Positions 1 to 10,120 of a DNA stretch of 64,000 nt are shown one piece after another. Position 1 is the first letter of the stretch. Each line of letters starts with the position of its first letter. A program made the position numbers and the translations under genes. The stretch covers positions 62,001 through 126,000 of the forward strand of contig JAWZYV010013152.1 in NCBI GenBank assembly GCA_038373885.1, read 5' to 3'. Origin of the DNA: Cheiracanthium punctorium (Eukaryota > Arthropoda > Arachnida > Araneae > Cheiracanthiidae). The notes beneath the pieces were generated by a model. The model was not told the origin of the DNA. It made no database searches and saw only the letters and a list, made by a program, of their open reading frames with translations.

Positions 1-60
1 TGTAAATTTACTGTTATCAAAAAGAAATAGCTTATTTACTGAATTCAATTTCTTTTATAG

Positions 61-156
61 CTCAAAGATTTTTTCAAAGTTTATAACGAGATGGCAGACA
101 GATGCTTTAAACACTGCATAAATAATTTTAATTATAGAGATATTACACCTCCAGAA
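61..156 (+). CDS. TIMM10B: TIMM10B-type small Tim protein, internal exon
   Basis: The exon follows a pyrimidine-rich stretch ending in TATAG at 60 and ends at a GTATGT donor at 157. It encodes 32 residues beginning LKDFFKVYNEMADRCFKHC, which carries the first CX3C motif (CFKHC) of the small Tim family. Joined in phase 0 to the exon at 7854, the second CX3C (CIENC) follows after 15 residues, the normal spacing. These proteins work in the mitochondrial intermembrane space, where the TIMM10B (Tim9b, FxC1) type joins Tim9-Tim10 to the TIM22 inner-membrane carrier translocase. The NHRLM motif after the second CX3C favours TIMM10B over Tim9 or Tim10. The start codon is upstream of the window. Confidence in family is high; the paralogue call is an inference from motifs. 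Confidence 0.85.
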
Positions 157-415
157 GTATGTATTTTACCTTTTATTAATCAAAACTTATTACTGTGTTT
201 TTAGTTTATTTAAATTGCACTCAGTGTAATCCTGTTATAATTCCCCTTTTTTAATTTTTGCTGTTCAACAAAATTATATCCCCAAGATATAATTTGACTT
301 TGACAAAAGAGAAAAAAATGTACGTACAAGTAGGTTAAAAAAGTTCCCAGAATAGATCAATTACAAATTATTAAAAAAATAGAACAATAATTTTACCTTA
401 TTGGCCGTCATAGTA

Positions 416-1920
416 CACTCATGTCCATAAATTAAGGATAATTCAGAATCACACAGAAATTGATCTCTAAAATAAAAATTTCACCTGTGGAATGATCACA
501 CACATCTTGAAGAAGAATATGCAAATTACAGGAAACCACCAGATGGCGTGGATGGTACGTCACAATGACGAGAGTGTAAGAGAGGGGTATTTAAGGAATG
601 GTGGCAAAGAAGTAAAATTGTTCACAAGCGCTGTGAAAGCCTTTCAGTGCAAAAACCGCATAGTTATGGCACAAAGGAGGCATTTGGATGATGTTTTACG
701 TGGCAGAATTATCGGACGACTGGAATGTGGACGAACCCAGCTGGAAGTATCCGAGGAACTTCGAATCGCCCAGAGTGTCATCTCCAGGCTTTGGCAACGA
801 TTCCAAGATGATGGTAATGTGAGTAGACGTTACAGCACAGGTCGCCCCCGAGTTACAACGCCGAATGAGGACCGCTATTTGGCAGTTACTGCCAAAAGAA
901 ACAGACGGAGTACAGCATCAGACCTGTCTCGTCAGCTCTCTTCAGCTACCGGTACGACAGTTTCAAGGCAGACCGTGTACAGACGCTTAGGGCACATTGG
1001 TCTATATGCTCGTAGGCCTGTCAGATGTCTTCCACTTACCGCAACTCACTGTCGCCTGCGATTAACCTGGAGTAGAGAGCATGCATTGTGGACACCGCAA
1101 CAGTGGTCTTGTGTGATGTTTTCCGACGAGTCCAGGTTTAGTTTGGAGTCTGATTCTCGCCGGACATTCATCTGGAGAGCGCCAGGTACCCGTTACCACC
1201 AAGAGAACACCATTGAAAGACACCGTTACGGTGGTGCAGGATGGCTCGTTTGGGGAGGAATTATTCTTGGTTCCAGAACTGACCTGCATGTTCAGAGTGT
1301 AACGATGACAGGCCACATCTATCGGGATGTCATTCTGGAACAACATGTACGTTTGTTTCGGGGCGCCATGGGTGCTGAATTTGTGTTTATGGATGACAAC
1401 GCCCGTCCTCACCGTGCAAACATTGTAGACGAATGCCTTCAATCGGAGGATATCACCCGTATGCATTGGCCAGCATACTCACCGGACTTGAATCCAATAG
1501 AGCATGTGTGGGTTATGCTTGGCCGACGAATTGCAGCCCGTCAACCCCCTCCCACCTGTCTACCGGAACTTCGGAGTGCATTGCTTGATGAGTGGTGTAA
1601 TATTCCCCAAGATCAGATTGATCATTTGATACTCAGCATGCCTAGGCGTTGTCGGGCCTGTATTGCATCGTCCGGGAGACATTCTCCGTATTAACCATCC
1701 TACTAACCATGTTATACTGTTTTTTGTAAATAGGTTCTTTTTTGAAATTTGGTCAAGGGAGTAAAACTTGCAATTTTTATTAATTTTGTCAAACATACAG
1801 CATCTTTTTTGCTCTTTACTTTTTGTTTAATAAATAGACTTTACAAATAAGTCAAATTTGTTTTGCTTCTTTCTCTTCCTTTGCCTGAACTTCATTATCC
1901 TTAATTTATGGACATGAGTG
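416..1920 (+). mobile_element. Tc1-type DNA transposon, complete
   Basis: Perfect 27-bp terminal inverted repeats (416-442 and 1894-1920) begin CACTCATGTCCATAAATTAA. They are flanked by TA on both sides (414-415 and 1921-1922), the duplication made by Tc1/mariner elements. The 1505-bp element has one uninterrupted transposase gene. Identical ends and an open frame mean the copy is young and possibly still able to move. It lies inside an older mariner relic in the TIMM10B intron. Confidence 0.95.
666..1694 (+). CDS. Tc1-family DD34E transposase, intact
   Basis: This gene encodes the 342-residue enzyme that cuts and pastes the surrounding element. The frame is open from 492, but the ATG at 666 (MAQRRHLDD) is chosen because it gives the usual Tc1 length of about 340 residues and starts just before the first helix-turn-helix. 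In order come the paired-like DNA-binding region, a GRPR linker (codons at about 840-851), a second helix-turn-helix with TVSRQTVYRRL, and the DDE domain. The catalytic residues are D in MFSDESRF, the second D of FMDDNARPH, and E in SPDLNPIEHVW. Exactly 34 residues separate the last two. No frameshift or stop is seen, and the TGA/TAA-free frame ends at TAA 1692-1694. Confidence 0.95.
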   Translation: MAQRRHLDDVLRGRIIGRLECGRTQLEVSEELRIAQSVISRLWQRFQDDGNVSRRYSTGRPRVTTPNEDRYLAVTAKRNRRSTASDLSRQLSSATGTTVSRQTVYRRLGHIGLYARRPVRCLPLTATHCRLRLTWSREHALWTPQQWSCVMFSDESRFSLESDSRRTFIWRAPGTRYHQENTIERHRYGGAGWLVWGGIILGSRTDLHVQSVTMTGHIYRDVILEQHVRLFRGAMGAEFVFMDDNARPHRANIVDECLQSEDITRMHWPAYSPDLNPIEHVWVMLGRRIAARQPPPTCLPELRSALLDEWCNIPQDQIDHLILSMPRRCRACIASSGRHSPY

Positions 1921-2438
1921 TACTTTCCTCCTGCATCCATACACTTTTTCTAATGTTCATGTAACTGTTCAAAAGACTCCTGGAGTCCAATTTTTGAGAA
2001 GCCTTTCAGTTATTTTGTTGTTTTTTTTCTCGGAGGGGGCACCCAGTGTGAGTGTCATCTTCGATGTTTGTGTGACCTTCATAAAAATGCTTATCTGACT
2101 CGTACAGTCAATTTTTTTCATAGCATCACTTCCATATGCTTTCTTCAGCATCTGAAACATCTTAGAAGGTGATTTCTCAAGCAAAATGCAGAATTTGATG
2201 TTTGTTCGCTGCTCTAAAAGACAACATTTCAAAATCTGATGAATGAAAAATTTGCTTTGTCAGAAATAATCTGCAGCTAATGCCAACAATCCTGGAAATG
2301 AATTCCAGATGGCTGTGTGTTTTCTTCAGTACTGCCAACCTCCAAAAAAGATATTTTTCCTCCAGTGAACACCTGTGTGAATGTAGGCAACTACTCTGCG
2401 AATTTATTGATTCTACCTTGTATGCTGAAAATGATATA

Positions 2439-2872
2439 CAATGTGGTTATTAGACTTCCCCTATAAAAAGCATTGCGCAGCTGAAATAGGTAGGCAGATT
2501 GCCACCAAATTTAGTGTATGAGCTGTGTACGAGATGCACTCAATCGAGTTTAAAAAAGAAGTATAGTCCAAAAAATGTCTCCTAGGTGGCACTTTTCATA
2601 GGGAAATCACCCAAATTAGTTAATAAATGCTCAAAAACTAATGATTAAATGTTGAAATTGTATATTTCAAATTAGCCATTTCCATTGTTAAATATCCTGT
2701 TTTTTCATGCAAATGGCTACCTAGTGGACATTTATTAAAACTATTTATTTCTTTAAGATATTCCTTGTGCGTATCTCATACGTAGTCTATATGCTAAATT
2801 TGGCTACAATCCGTTCACTTGTTTTAGATGTAAGACTCTGTTTATTGAGGAATTTCAATTATAACCATCCTG
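2439..2872. mobile_element. TA-flanked MITE (CA.GGTGGTTAT family), copy 1
   Basis: The 434-bp element has imperfect inverted ends (CAATGTGGTTATTAGACTTC and the complement of ATTTCAATTATAACCATCCTG) flanked by TA on both sides. It shares its whole length with a second copy at 26586-28178, including CATTTCCATTGTTAAAT and the block around CATTTATTAAAAC. It has no coding capacity and is a Tc1/mariner-type non-autonomous element. Confidence 0.8.
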
Positions 2873-3111
2873 TACATAGTTGTAAAGTGCATATGTGCAT
2901 GTATACTTTGTTAGTAAAAATCATATTTAGTCTGAATTTTTAAATTTGAATATGCAGCTCATATCGCTGAATTTTCCATAAAGTTTAGATATGTTGCATG
3001 CATCCTCTTGTCTAGTTCTTGAGGAGTTGAATTTATTTCGATTATATTAAAATGGTTGTAAAATGCTAAAACATGAAGTATAGCTTTATCATATGAAGAG
3101 CAAAAGATTAA

Positions 3112-4451
3112 GGGTCGGATTCAAACGAAACAGAGTTCTATCGTTTTCCGTTGCGATTGCGGAAATTTTCGACTCATTGCTATGTTTCCTATTTAAGTGA
3201 AACCTGTCTATCGCTTTTGGATCACGTGACACTGCGATCGGTGTTTTGCTATCGCTTTTTCAAAAGCGATCGTTTTCGAGTCCATGGCGGCTTGAAATGG
3301 CCAATTGCCATGCATGGCCATGGCATGGCCAATTTTCGACTCATTCCTATGTTTCCTATTTAAGTGAAACCTGTCTATCGCTTTTGGATCACGTGACACT
3401 GCGATCGGTGTTTTGCTATCGCTTTTTCAAAAGCGATCGTTTTCGAGTCCATGGCGGATCGATCAGCGGATGGTTGATAAGAAGATTACAACAACAACGA
3501 AGACTCGTTATTTAAAATTACGAAGCAATCCGTTGGAATTATCAGACAGGGAATTCTGCAAAAGATTTAGGCCTGCGGAAAGCTGAATTTTCTCGCAGAA
3601 CAGAATTTCCGTAGGGTTTATTTTCTGTCGGCCTTTGAGTTCCACTCTAGCAGACACTACGATGCAGGCGCCATCTATAGTCCTTATTTTAAATCGTTTA
3701 TTGCTCTGTTAATTTGATGTTTGAAACAGAGCGAAAAAATACACGAATAACGAATAATTTCTCGCTAAAATAAGCATCCTAGGAACCCTCCTAAACAAAT
3801 ACAAATATTCATACCATTATATTAAGGATGTTTTTGATTGTTAATTATATATCAGAACATAAAATATATAGTAATTCTACCCCTCCATTATAATTATAAA
3901 CAGCTTCTCTGCTACAGAAAAATAAAATGTAGTAGGCAAACTAGAGAACAATTATTATTCGATAATTCGAACAATTCGACATGATAATTATGACTAACAA
4001 TACTACTATTAATAATTTTCTAAAAAAAATCTTCATAAATTAAAAATGTATTTCCATGATTATAAACATACAAAAAATATTAACCTAAACCAGTTAAAAT
4101 TTTAAAACATTAACCTACAATACTGTTGGGGAAAAAAATTAAAACACAGCCTGTTGTCCATTGCAGCTCAAACATAAATAAATAAACAGTTAGTCGTCGG
4201 CATTAAGTTAAAAGTTTTGTCCAGAGAAATATGCGATTTTTTTATTGGTTAACAGCGACTTTCTACGTCACCGGAAGTTGCATTTTCACTCTGTGGTGAT
4301 AAAGTTTCGATCTAGCAAACCTGTAAGTTCGATCGCCTATTTTGTTTCACTTTGAATACACTTTTGCGATCGCTTGTAAAAGCGATCAAACTTCCAGAGA
4401 GGAAACGATCGTTTTGGAGACGACCGATCGCGTTTCGTTTGAATCGGGCCC
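3112..4451. mobile_element. PIF/Harbinger-like non-autonomous transposon
   Basis: The ends GGGTCGGATTCAAACGAAAC and (complement) GGGCCCGATTCAAACGAAAC match at 18 of 20 positions. They are flanked by TAA at 3109-3111 and 4452-4454, a 3-bp duplication typical of PIF/Harbinger. GATCG-rich subterminal blocks (TATCGCTTTTGGATCACGTG, AAAAGCGATCGTTTTCGAG) recur near both ends and may bind transposase. No transposase is encoded in the 1340 bp. Confidence 0.75.
3165..3457 (+). repeat. 126-bp near-perfect direct duplication inside the Harbinger-like element
   Basis: Bases 3165-3290 and 3332-3457 are the same 126-bp block with one mismatch seen (CATTGC versus CATTCC). A 41-bp spacer with GGCCATGG/CATGGCCA palindromes separates them. 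Such near-identity suggests a recent local duplication. Confidence 0.9.
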
Positions 4452-5171
4452 TAAGAATGTAGTCAGGTATATAGTGCAATTGTTAATATTCTGAACTTAA
4501 TAAACATCATGGTACTGTATCTTATTTTTGTTAAAAATATTTCAGCAAAATTATAAAGACAAATAAATTTACAGCTGATAAATAGCTTTTATGGTATTTT
4601 AACATGATTTCTTAGTTCCTGCTTAAGTTTCTCTGACAAAGTCGTCATAGTTTTGCAAGATTAACAGTTCTCACCAACTTTATGCTTTCATTCTTACATA
4701 TACAGCACACTCCGTCTAATCCGCAACCCTATAATCCGCAAATGCCTATAATCCGCCATATATTTTACACGTAAACAAATAATTTTACATTTCAGTTTTT
4801 CTAAACAGACTCTGAAAGACTGATGGAACTTTCACTCTTGTGAAAATAAAAAGACCAGAAAAAGAGGTCCACTGAAATCTTAGCTTATTTATATTAATAA
4901 CTAGAATAATCATTTGTGGAAATTCACTTTCTACTGATACATGGGAAGGCATGAGAGATTTTCATTCATTATAATTTTGCATTACTCTAGAGAAATATCT
5001 GTTATGGGCAGAAACAAACTGTTAAATACAATTAAATACTTTTAATAAACACACATAATAAATAAACTAGTGTCTCCAAGCACAAAAAAAAAATAATAAT
5101 AAGCTGCTAGACAAAATTGTTAAGGGCAGTTTCAAATGTTATTAAATAACTAAAACATGTAGCCTTTTAAA

Positions 5172-5174
<3 letters not shown>

Positions 5175-5210
<36 letters not shown>
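5175..5210. repeat. (AT)n microsatellite
   Basis: Eighteen uninterrupted AT units lie within the pogo-like MITE. Confidence 0.95.
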
Positions 5211-5214
<4 letters not shown>

Positions 5215-5315
5215 TTTCATATATTAATACAAAATATCTATTACGACCAGTTTGGTTTCAGTTCTGTCTAATTATATGTGTACTGTTGCTAATATTTTTT
5301 CAAAAAATACACATT

Positions 5316-5329
5316 CCCCCCCCCCCCCC
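5316..5329. repeat. C14 homopolymer
   Basis: An uninterrupted run of 14 C lies near the right end of the pogo-like MITE. Its length may be an assembly estimate. Confidence 0.9.
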
Positions 5330-6268
5330 GTTAATCAAATGACCTATAATCTGCAAAATTCTATAATCCGCACAACACTTAGTCCCAACGTGTGCGGATT
5401 AGAGGGTGTGTCCTGTATGTAGAAATTTGTTTAAAGTAAAGTTTGTTTAGTGACAAAAGAGAACAAAACATTCATATCATTTTTGGCACTAGGCTATACT
5501 TTTCAGATTTTCATAGTGATGTAACACAATTGATAGTTATGTACTAAATATTTCATTATTATTAGAGTTGACTATAAATAATATAGCAGCACTACTCAAG
5601 TGTAATTTCATGAAATTTACTAGGCCAGTGTTCAAATTGGTTACTTGTGCAGGTCTTGGTAGTTTTTGTGAAACTCAGACTTGCCAACTTTTATGCTTTA
5701 CGCGTAAAATTTACACATTTCGACTGCTGTTTACGCTTTTATGCATACAGCGCTTTTTTTTACACATTTCCGGATATTTTCTTCCTAACTTGTATTTATT
5801 TCTTTAAAACTGAAATTGATATATTAAAAAGAAATTTATTAGGTTTTAAATTGAAATGATGTTCTATGTTCGGGCCTTTTTGTCTTTTCAATATGGATCT
5901 AAATGGTAGCATCAGCACCATGATCCACATCGCACATCCATCTTGACACAATGTGCATCAAAATATTTTTCTTAGTTGCCACTGAGGCAAAGGAAAAAAA
6001 AAAATCTTTTTCCAGATGCGACACCGAGTATTTCTTAATTGGTTTACCCAGTCATGATGTCACAGAGTAGAGCGAATGGGAGAATTGTTTACTAGGGAGT
6101 AGGTCTTTCTCCTGTGACTTGTGCGTCTCACGTGGTGTTCTTCAGTTGAGTCATGTGGTGTTCTTATTAGAGAGCGCCCGCTTTGTGGTTAAGAGACAGT
6201 GGTAGACTGTCTTACATGAGCATACTTCGATTGATTTTCTGAGGATTATTTTCGATAAATGACCTGCA

Positions 6269-6525
6269 ATGGCCACTAAAACAGCATAACTTATAAACAA
6301 TGTTATAGCAAAGAATGGGCATGTGTAGCACCATATGTCAAAGGAGCGAAATTTGCTTATTGTAACGTATGCCGGAGTGATTTCAGCATTTCTCACAGAG
6401 GAAAGTATGACATTTCTCGCCAGGTGAGTTCGTCAAAACACAGTGAAAATGTGAAACATGCTAACAGCAGCAAAAGTCTACAAACATTTTTCAAAGAGGA
6501 TGGACCTTCCAGTGGCAGATTAAAT
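6269..6525 (+). pseudogene. BED-type zinc-finger relic (hAT-related protein fragment)
   Basis: The + strand reads FAYCNVCRSDFSISHRGKYD, then SSSKHSENVKH and SKSLQTFFKEDG. This matches the BED-finger start of arthropod hAT-derived proteins, with CX2C at 6361-6372 and a histidine at 6439-6441. An ATG at 6269 begins MATKTA, but one base of frameshift separates it from the finger. One zinc-ligand histidine expected in RHVSSSKH is glutamine (CAG 6421-6423). After about 6525 the similarity ends and a different repeat begins. It is a fragment in the TIMM10B intron, not a working gene. Confidence 0.7.
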
Positions 6526-6562
6526 CAAGTTTTTCGGGGGTTTTACGTTCATGAATATGTTC

Positions 6563-6693
6563 ATGAATGTTTATTTTTTGTTAATAAATATACAATAATG
6601 TGTGAAAACCTGTTTAACTGCATAAATAGAAATTTGAGAAAGCTTGACAAGAAGTTTTTACTTCTAACGTGCAGTCCTACGACTGACTGTTTA
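6563..6693 (+). repeat. dispersed repeat, copy 1
   Basis: About 130 bp here recur at 47671-47804 in the same orientation, sharing ATACAATAATGTG, AAATTTGAGAAAGCTTGAC and AGTCCTACGACTGACTGTTT. The copies differ by scattered substitutions. The element type is not recognised. Here the repeat abuts the BED-finger relic. Confidence 0.8.
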
Positions 6694-7853
6694 TTATTTT
6701 TTTTCCCTACGGAGTATGCCATTCCTGCAGTAATCTTTGTGTTTTACTTATTAATATATATATGATTCCTACAATTCTATAAACTACACATTATAAAAAA
6801 ATCAGGGACTTTCAAACTCTTTCCCTTGAATATTTTCTTATCTTGTACCCCAATTCACATAGCCAGTGGATGAATTGATGGTCAATATTGAGTCATTGCA
6901 AGGACATTCAGTGTATTTCTAGTCGACAATAAAATGTCTTTAACATGGTGCTAACACCTATTTATTTTGTCAACCATTGAGCAGACCATAGACATACTGT
7001 GGAGCAAAGAATCCCATCCTCTCTTTTTTAAAACTCCCTACTTCTGTGCTTAAAAAGAGCTATACAATGCACTTTTATTTTTATTGTGAAGGTAAATAAA
7101 AAAGGAACAACAAAATGTAGGGTTTAATACCTTTTTAAAGGGCATAGTAAGGAGCAGAAATGTTTCTGACCAAAGAAATGGTCTTTGAGAAGAAAGGAGC
7201 TCTGACTTTGATTATACTCTTCACAGTAATTTGTTAGAATGGACATTTTCTGTAATTTTATTACTCTTTTATTGCCTCAACAACAAAAATGTAAGTGGGT
7301 TTTAACCCTCTCCCCCTCTGATACCAGTACCATCTGGTTTTTTTGATTGAAATGTACATGTACCCACTCTCGTTTCATATGTGTTTTAAAAAATGAAAAT
7401 ACGACAAAAGTAAATTTAATATATCAAAATTTAAAATTGCTCTAAAAATTTGATTGTTTCTTATCTTAAAAATTCCCTGAGAAATTAATCAAAAGCCCCG
7501 ACGGGAGACAACATATTCCCCGACAGGGGTAATGTTCATTCCCAGACCCTCCGTTGGTGCCAACCTTGTTAAAGTGTTATATATTCAGTGTTTAGAACTG
7601 AACATATATCAGAAAATTGAGAGGTAAATTTCTAAGTTTAGTCATGTCATTTAAATGTTAATAATTTAGTTGAAACTGTTATTATATGATTAAAATACAA
7701 TATAAAAATCTTGTCAAATGTCATTCACATACTTTTAATGTGAAACTGTTAGAAAATGTTCATGCATAATTTTACACATTTGTATTTGCTGATGTTGACA
7801 AGTACGAGTATGTTTATGTGTTGACTTATGTATTTATAATTTCTTTTTCATAG

Positions 7854-7994
7854 GAGCAGTGTATTGAAAACTGTTCAACCAAAGGTGTTAGAGTTAACCA
7901 TAGATTAATGATGTCTTTTGTTGAAGAACAGCCTGAAATTGAAAAGAAAAGAAGTGAAAGCAATATGATATTTGAGAATAGTTCCAGTTCTTGA
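7854..7994 (+). CDS. TIMM10B: TIMM10B-type small Tim protein, terminal exon
   Basis: The acceptor is TTCTTTTTCATAG ending at 7853. The exon encodes 46 residues and stops at TGA 7992-7994. It starts EQCIENCSTKGVRVNHRLMM, giving the second CX3C motif and the NHRLM segment typical of TIMM10B, followed by an acidic and lysine/serine-rich tail (EEQPEIEKKRSES) of unknown role. The phase fits the exon at 61-156, leaving an intron of 7.7 kb, very long for such a small gene and filled by transposons. Possible poly(A) signals lie at 8608-8613 and 9337-9342. Downstream the synaptotagmin gene runs toward it on the other strand. Confidence 0.85.
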   Translation, partial: EQCIENCSTKGVRVNHRLMMSFVEEQPEIEKKRSESNMIFENSSSS

Positions 7995-9712
7995 TTTTGA
8001 AATTAGTTATTCAATATAAATTTAAAATTCATAATTTATATGGAAATGAAAACTGTTCTGTTATTTAATGAATGTTTTTATTATGTTTAACTCATAATTT
8101 TTATCTGTTGAGATAAATTTAGTCATATATTTTGCATTTTTTTATATTATAAACTACCTTAGTTTGATAAATAAGGTACTGAATCTGAATAATACTGTAA
8201 AGAATTCCCTTAACTCTTTTAGAGCCTGTGTCCACAATTGAGGACACAAAAATTACATATACTATTGTACAGGGTGGATGTCCTAATTTGTACACATAAA
8301 GAAAAACAATTTTCCTCAAAAATTTAACAATCAGAATTATTTTTTTTTTTTTAAATTACATATTTAATCTCTTATCAAAAGAAAAATTATTTAATTCAAA
8401 GGGAAATTTATTTAATTTGGTCTGAAAAGGTTAAACTTTTCCATAGTTATAATCTGTATTCAGTATGTTTTATATTCTAAATTGAAACGATATTAAAAAG
8501 GCATCCTAAAAATTTTTTTTAAATGATTTACTCGTGATATGAGTATAAAAACTATAAAAGTCCATTTAAAAAATACCACTGTGCAAAGTGTGTGTAAAAA
8601 AATTTTCAATAAAAATATTGGAAGATATGTAATTACTTTTACATATTGGTGTATTAAACAAAGTTACATATATTTTAGTAGAGACATTTTCTGAGAAGAC
8701 ATTGACAAAAATTTCAATATAATCAAGTGAATATTATGGGCACTTTTATATATATTGCCACAGATGATTGCATTTGTTTAATGGCATACATGTGTTATGT
8801 TTGCTAAATGTATTTGAGTGTAAATATGTACCAAATAGTAATTTCAATTTTTATTCTATAAGAAATATTTTAAAGCTAAGACATTTTAGCTCTGCAAGTA
8901 TTGTAATACTAAATTTGATTTAATATAGTTATAGGCAATATAATTGTATTTTGTTACATATATGTTTCCATATGTTGATGTTACCTAAAAATGTTAATTT
9001 CTACAGGGATATTTCATTGTAACTTTTTAATATTATACTAGGAATTGTTTATAGGGACTCTGAATGTTATAAAGAAAGTTGACAGTGCTAGTAAATTTTC
9101 TTTTGGCAAAAACATCCAGGAATATAACAAATGATCTTTTCAGTCAAGACGTTGTTTTCATTTTTATATGTTACCTGTATATTGCCTTTTAATGTTTCTA
9201 GTACTATATTTCAAGTATTTAATCATGTTCATATCTGTATTCATATTAATTTAATGATCTATTAATGCTTGAAATATTTTTTATTGTATGATAAATGTCC
9301 ATAAATATTACTGTAACTAGAGCTAGTATATTTTCTAATAAATTAGCTTGTTATAATTGAGTTGTATTTTTCTTTCATACTGTTTTATAAACACTATGGG
9401 TAATTTGTGGAGTATGAATAATTCTTGTTGCAGAATAAGAAGATTGATTAATTTTTATCAGCCTGTAAATCACTCTCTCATTTCATTGTTTTAAAACTAA
9501 TACTTTAATTAGGAGGAATGACAATAGGAGGAATGACAATCAGTATTCCTTACAACCACTGTGATGTGTATCACATAAATGTTATTGGACAGGAATTGCA
9601 CATAATTTTTCAAATCTTAGTGTGTATAAAATGTTTGAGCTACAAAGTTATATTTTACTACAGTTCATTTAAGCTATAATATTGAACTGTAAAACAGAAA
9701 AGCTTTTCACAT
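7995..9712. promoter_or_regulatory. convergent 3' UTR region with candidate poly(A) signals
   Basis: This interval separates the TIMM10B and synaptotagmin stop codons. On the + strand AATAAA occurs at 8608-8613 and 9337-9342. On the - strand AATAAA lies at 9280-9285 and the variant ATTAAA at 9504-9509. If the distal + signal and either - signal are used, the two transcripts overlap or nearly meet. A perfect 15-bp tandem repeat (AGGAGGAATGACAAT twice) lies at 9511-9540. No gene is seen. Confidence 0.5.
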
Positions 9713-10047
9713 TTATCTGAGATCATGCCATTGCATTATTTGTCTTCGAGGTGAGCTTCTCATAGCATGCCAGTGGTGAGAAGTACTCTTTCTACCAAAA
9801 GAGCCAATTACCACTTTTCCAATGCATGCTTCCTTAGTTTTATGATTATTTTCTTTTTCAGTTGGCTCATCTTTGTTATTATTATATCGAATTGTTAGCA
9901 TTAAGACAATCTGATCCAATTTTGTAAAGGGTACATCAAACATCAGCATTTCATTGAACACAGGAAAAGGAGATGATGGTTGGCTGGAAGTCTTCCTGCG
10001 TTCAAAAACTTTACCTCCATATATTGCCATAACTTGAACATAAAACT
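9713..10047 (-). CDS. Synaptotagmin-family protein, last exon (C2B, C terminus)
   Basis: On the - strand a TTCTGTTCTAG acceptor precedes AG-TTT-TAT. With the single G left by the exon at 15268-15382 this gives EFYVQVMAIYGGKVFERRKT. The exon encodes most of C2B: a lysine/arginine strand (FERRKT), PVFNEMLMFDVP, IGKVVIGSFG, and the synaptotagmin signature HHWHAMRSSPRRQIMQWHDL just before TAA. The calcium-binding aspartates of C2B are absent: the first loop reads NERNDQLEFY, and the third is replaced by an N/K/E-rich insertion (YNNNKDEPTEKENNHKTKE). C2B is therefore unlikely to bind calcium. Synaptotagmins act at membranes in vesicle trafficking and fusion. Confidence 0.88.
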
Positions 10048-10120
10048 CTAGAACAGAAAAACAGTTTTATTTGTCACTTAACAAGTGAAAACAAGCATTT
10101 TTTATTAATATACATGTTAA

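Larger units (their letters stand above)
300..2235 (-). pseudogene. mariner-family transposase relic, internally deleted and split by Tc1
   Basis: Read on the - strand from 2232, the frame gives EQRTNIKFCILLEKSPSKMF, the first helix-turn-helix of mariner/SETMAR-like transposases. A frame-shifted HFYEGHTNIEDDTHTGCP follows, matching the segment before the GRP linker. The catalytic domain is missing. A C-terminal segment follows directly in another frame (FEQLHEH, stop, KKCMDAGGK at about 1923-1970), ending at the TA where the Tc1 element inserted. Beyond the Tc1 element the frame resumes at 413 with YYDG, and then comes a TTCTGGGAACTTTTTT stretch like the 3' end of mariner elements. It is a dead deletion derivative. 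Outer limits are approximate. Confidence 0.75.
4703..5415. mobile_element. pogo/Tigger-like MITE
   Basis: The ends CAGCACACTCCGTCTAATCC and (complement) CAGGACACACCCTCTAATCC form inverted repeats flanked by TA (4701-4702 and 5416-5417). Subterminal TATAATCCGC motifs recur at about 4730, 4748, 5345 and 5362 in the same orientation, as expected for transposase-binding repeats. The 713 bp encode nothing. The interior holds an AT microsatellite and a C14 run. Confidence 0.75.
157..7853 (+). other. TIMM10B intron, transposon-filled
   Basis: The intron runs from the GTATGT donor at 157 to the AG at 7852-7853. Identified contents are listed separately: mariner relic, Tc1 element, TA-flanked MITE, Harbinger-like element, pogo-like element, BED-finger relic and a dispersed repeat. 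In 5416-6268 and 6700-7853 I see only AT-rich sequence with no supported gene. Confidence 0.75.

Noticed and set aside
1062..1466. 134-codon open frame on the - strand
   Set aside because: It lies wholly antisense to the intact Tc1 transposase and is a shadow of it.
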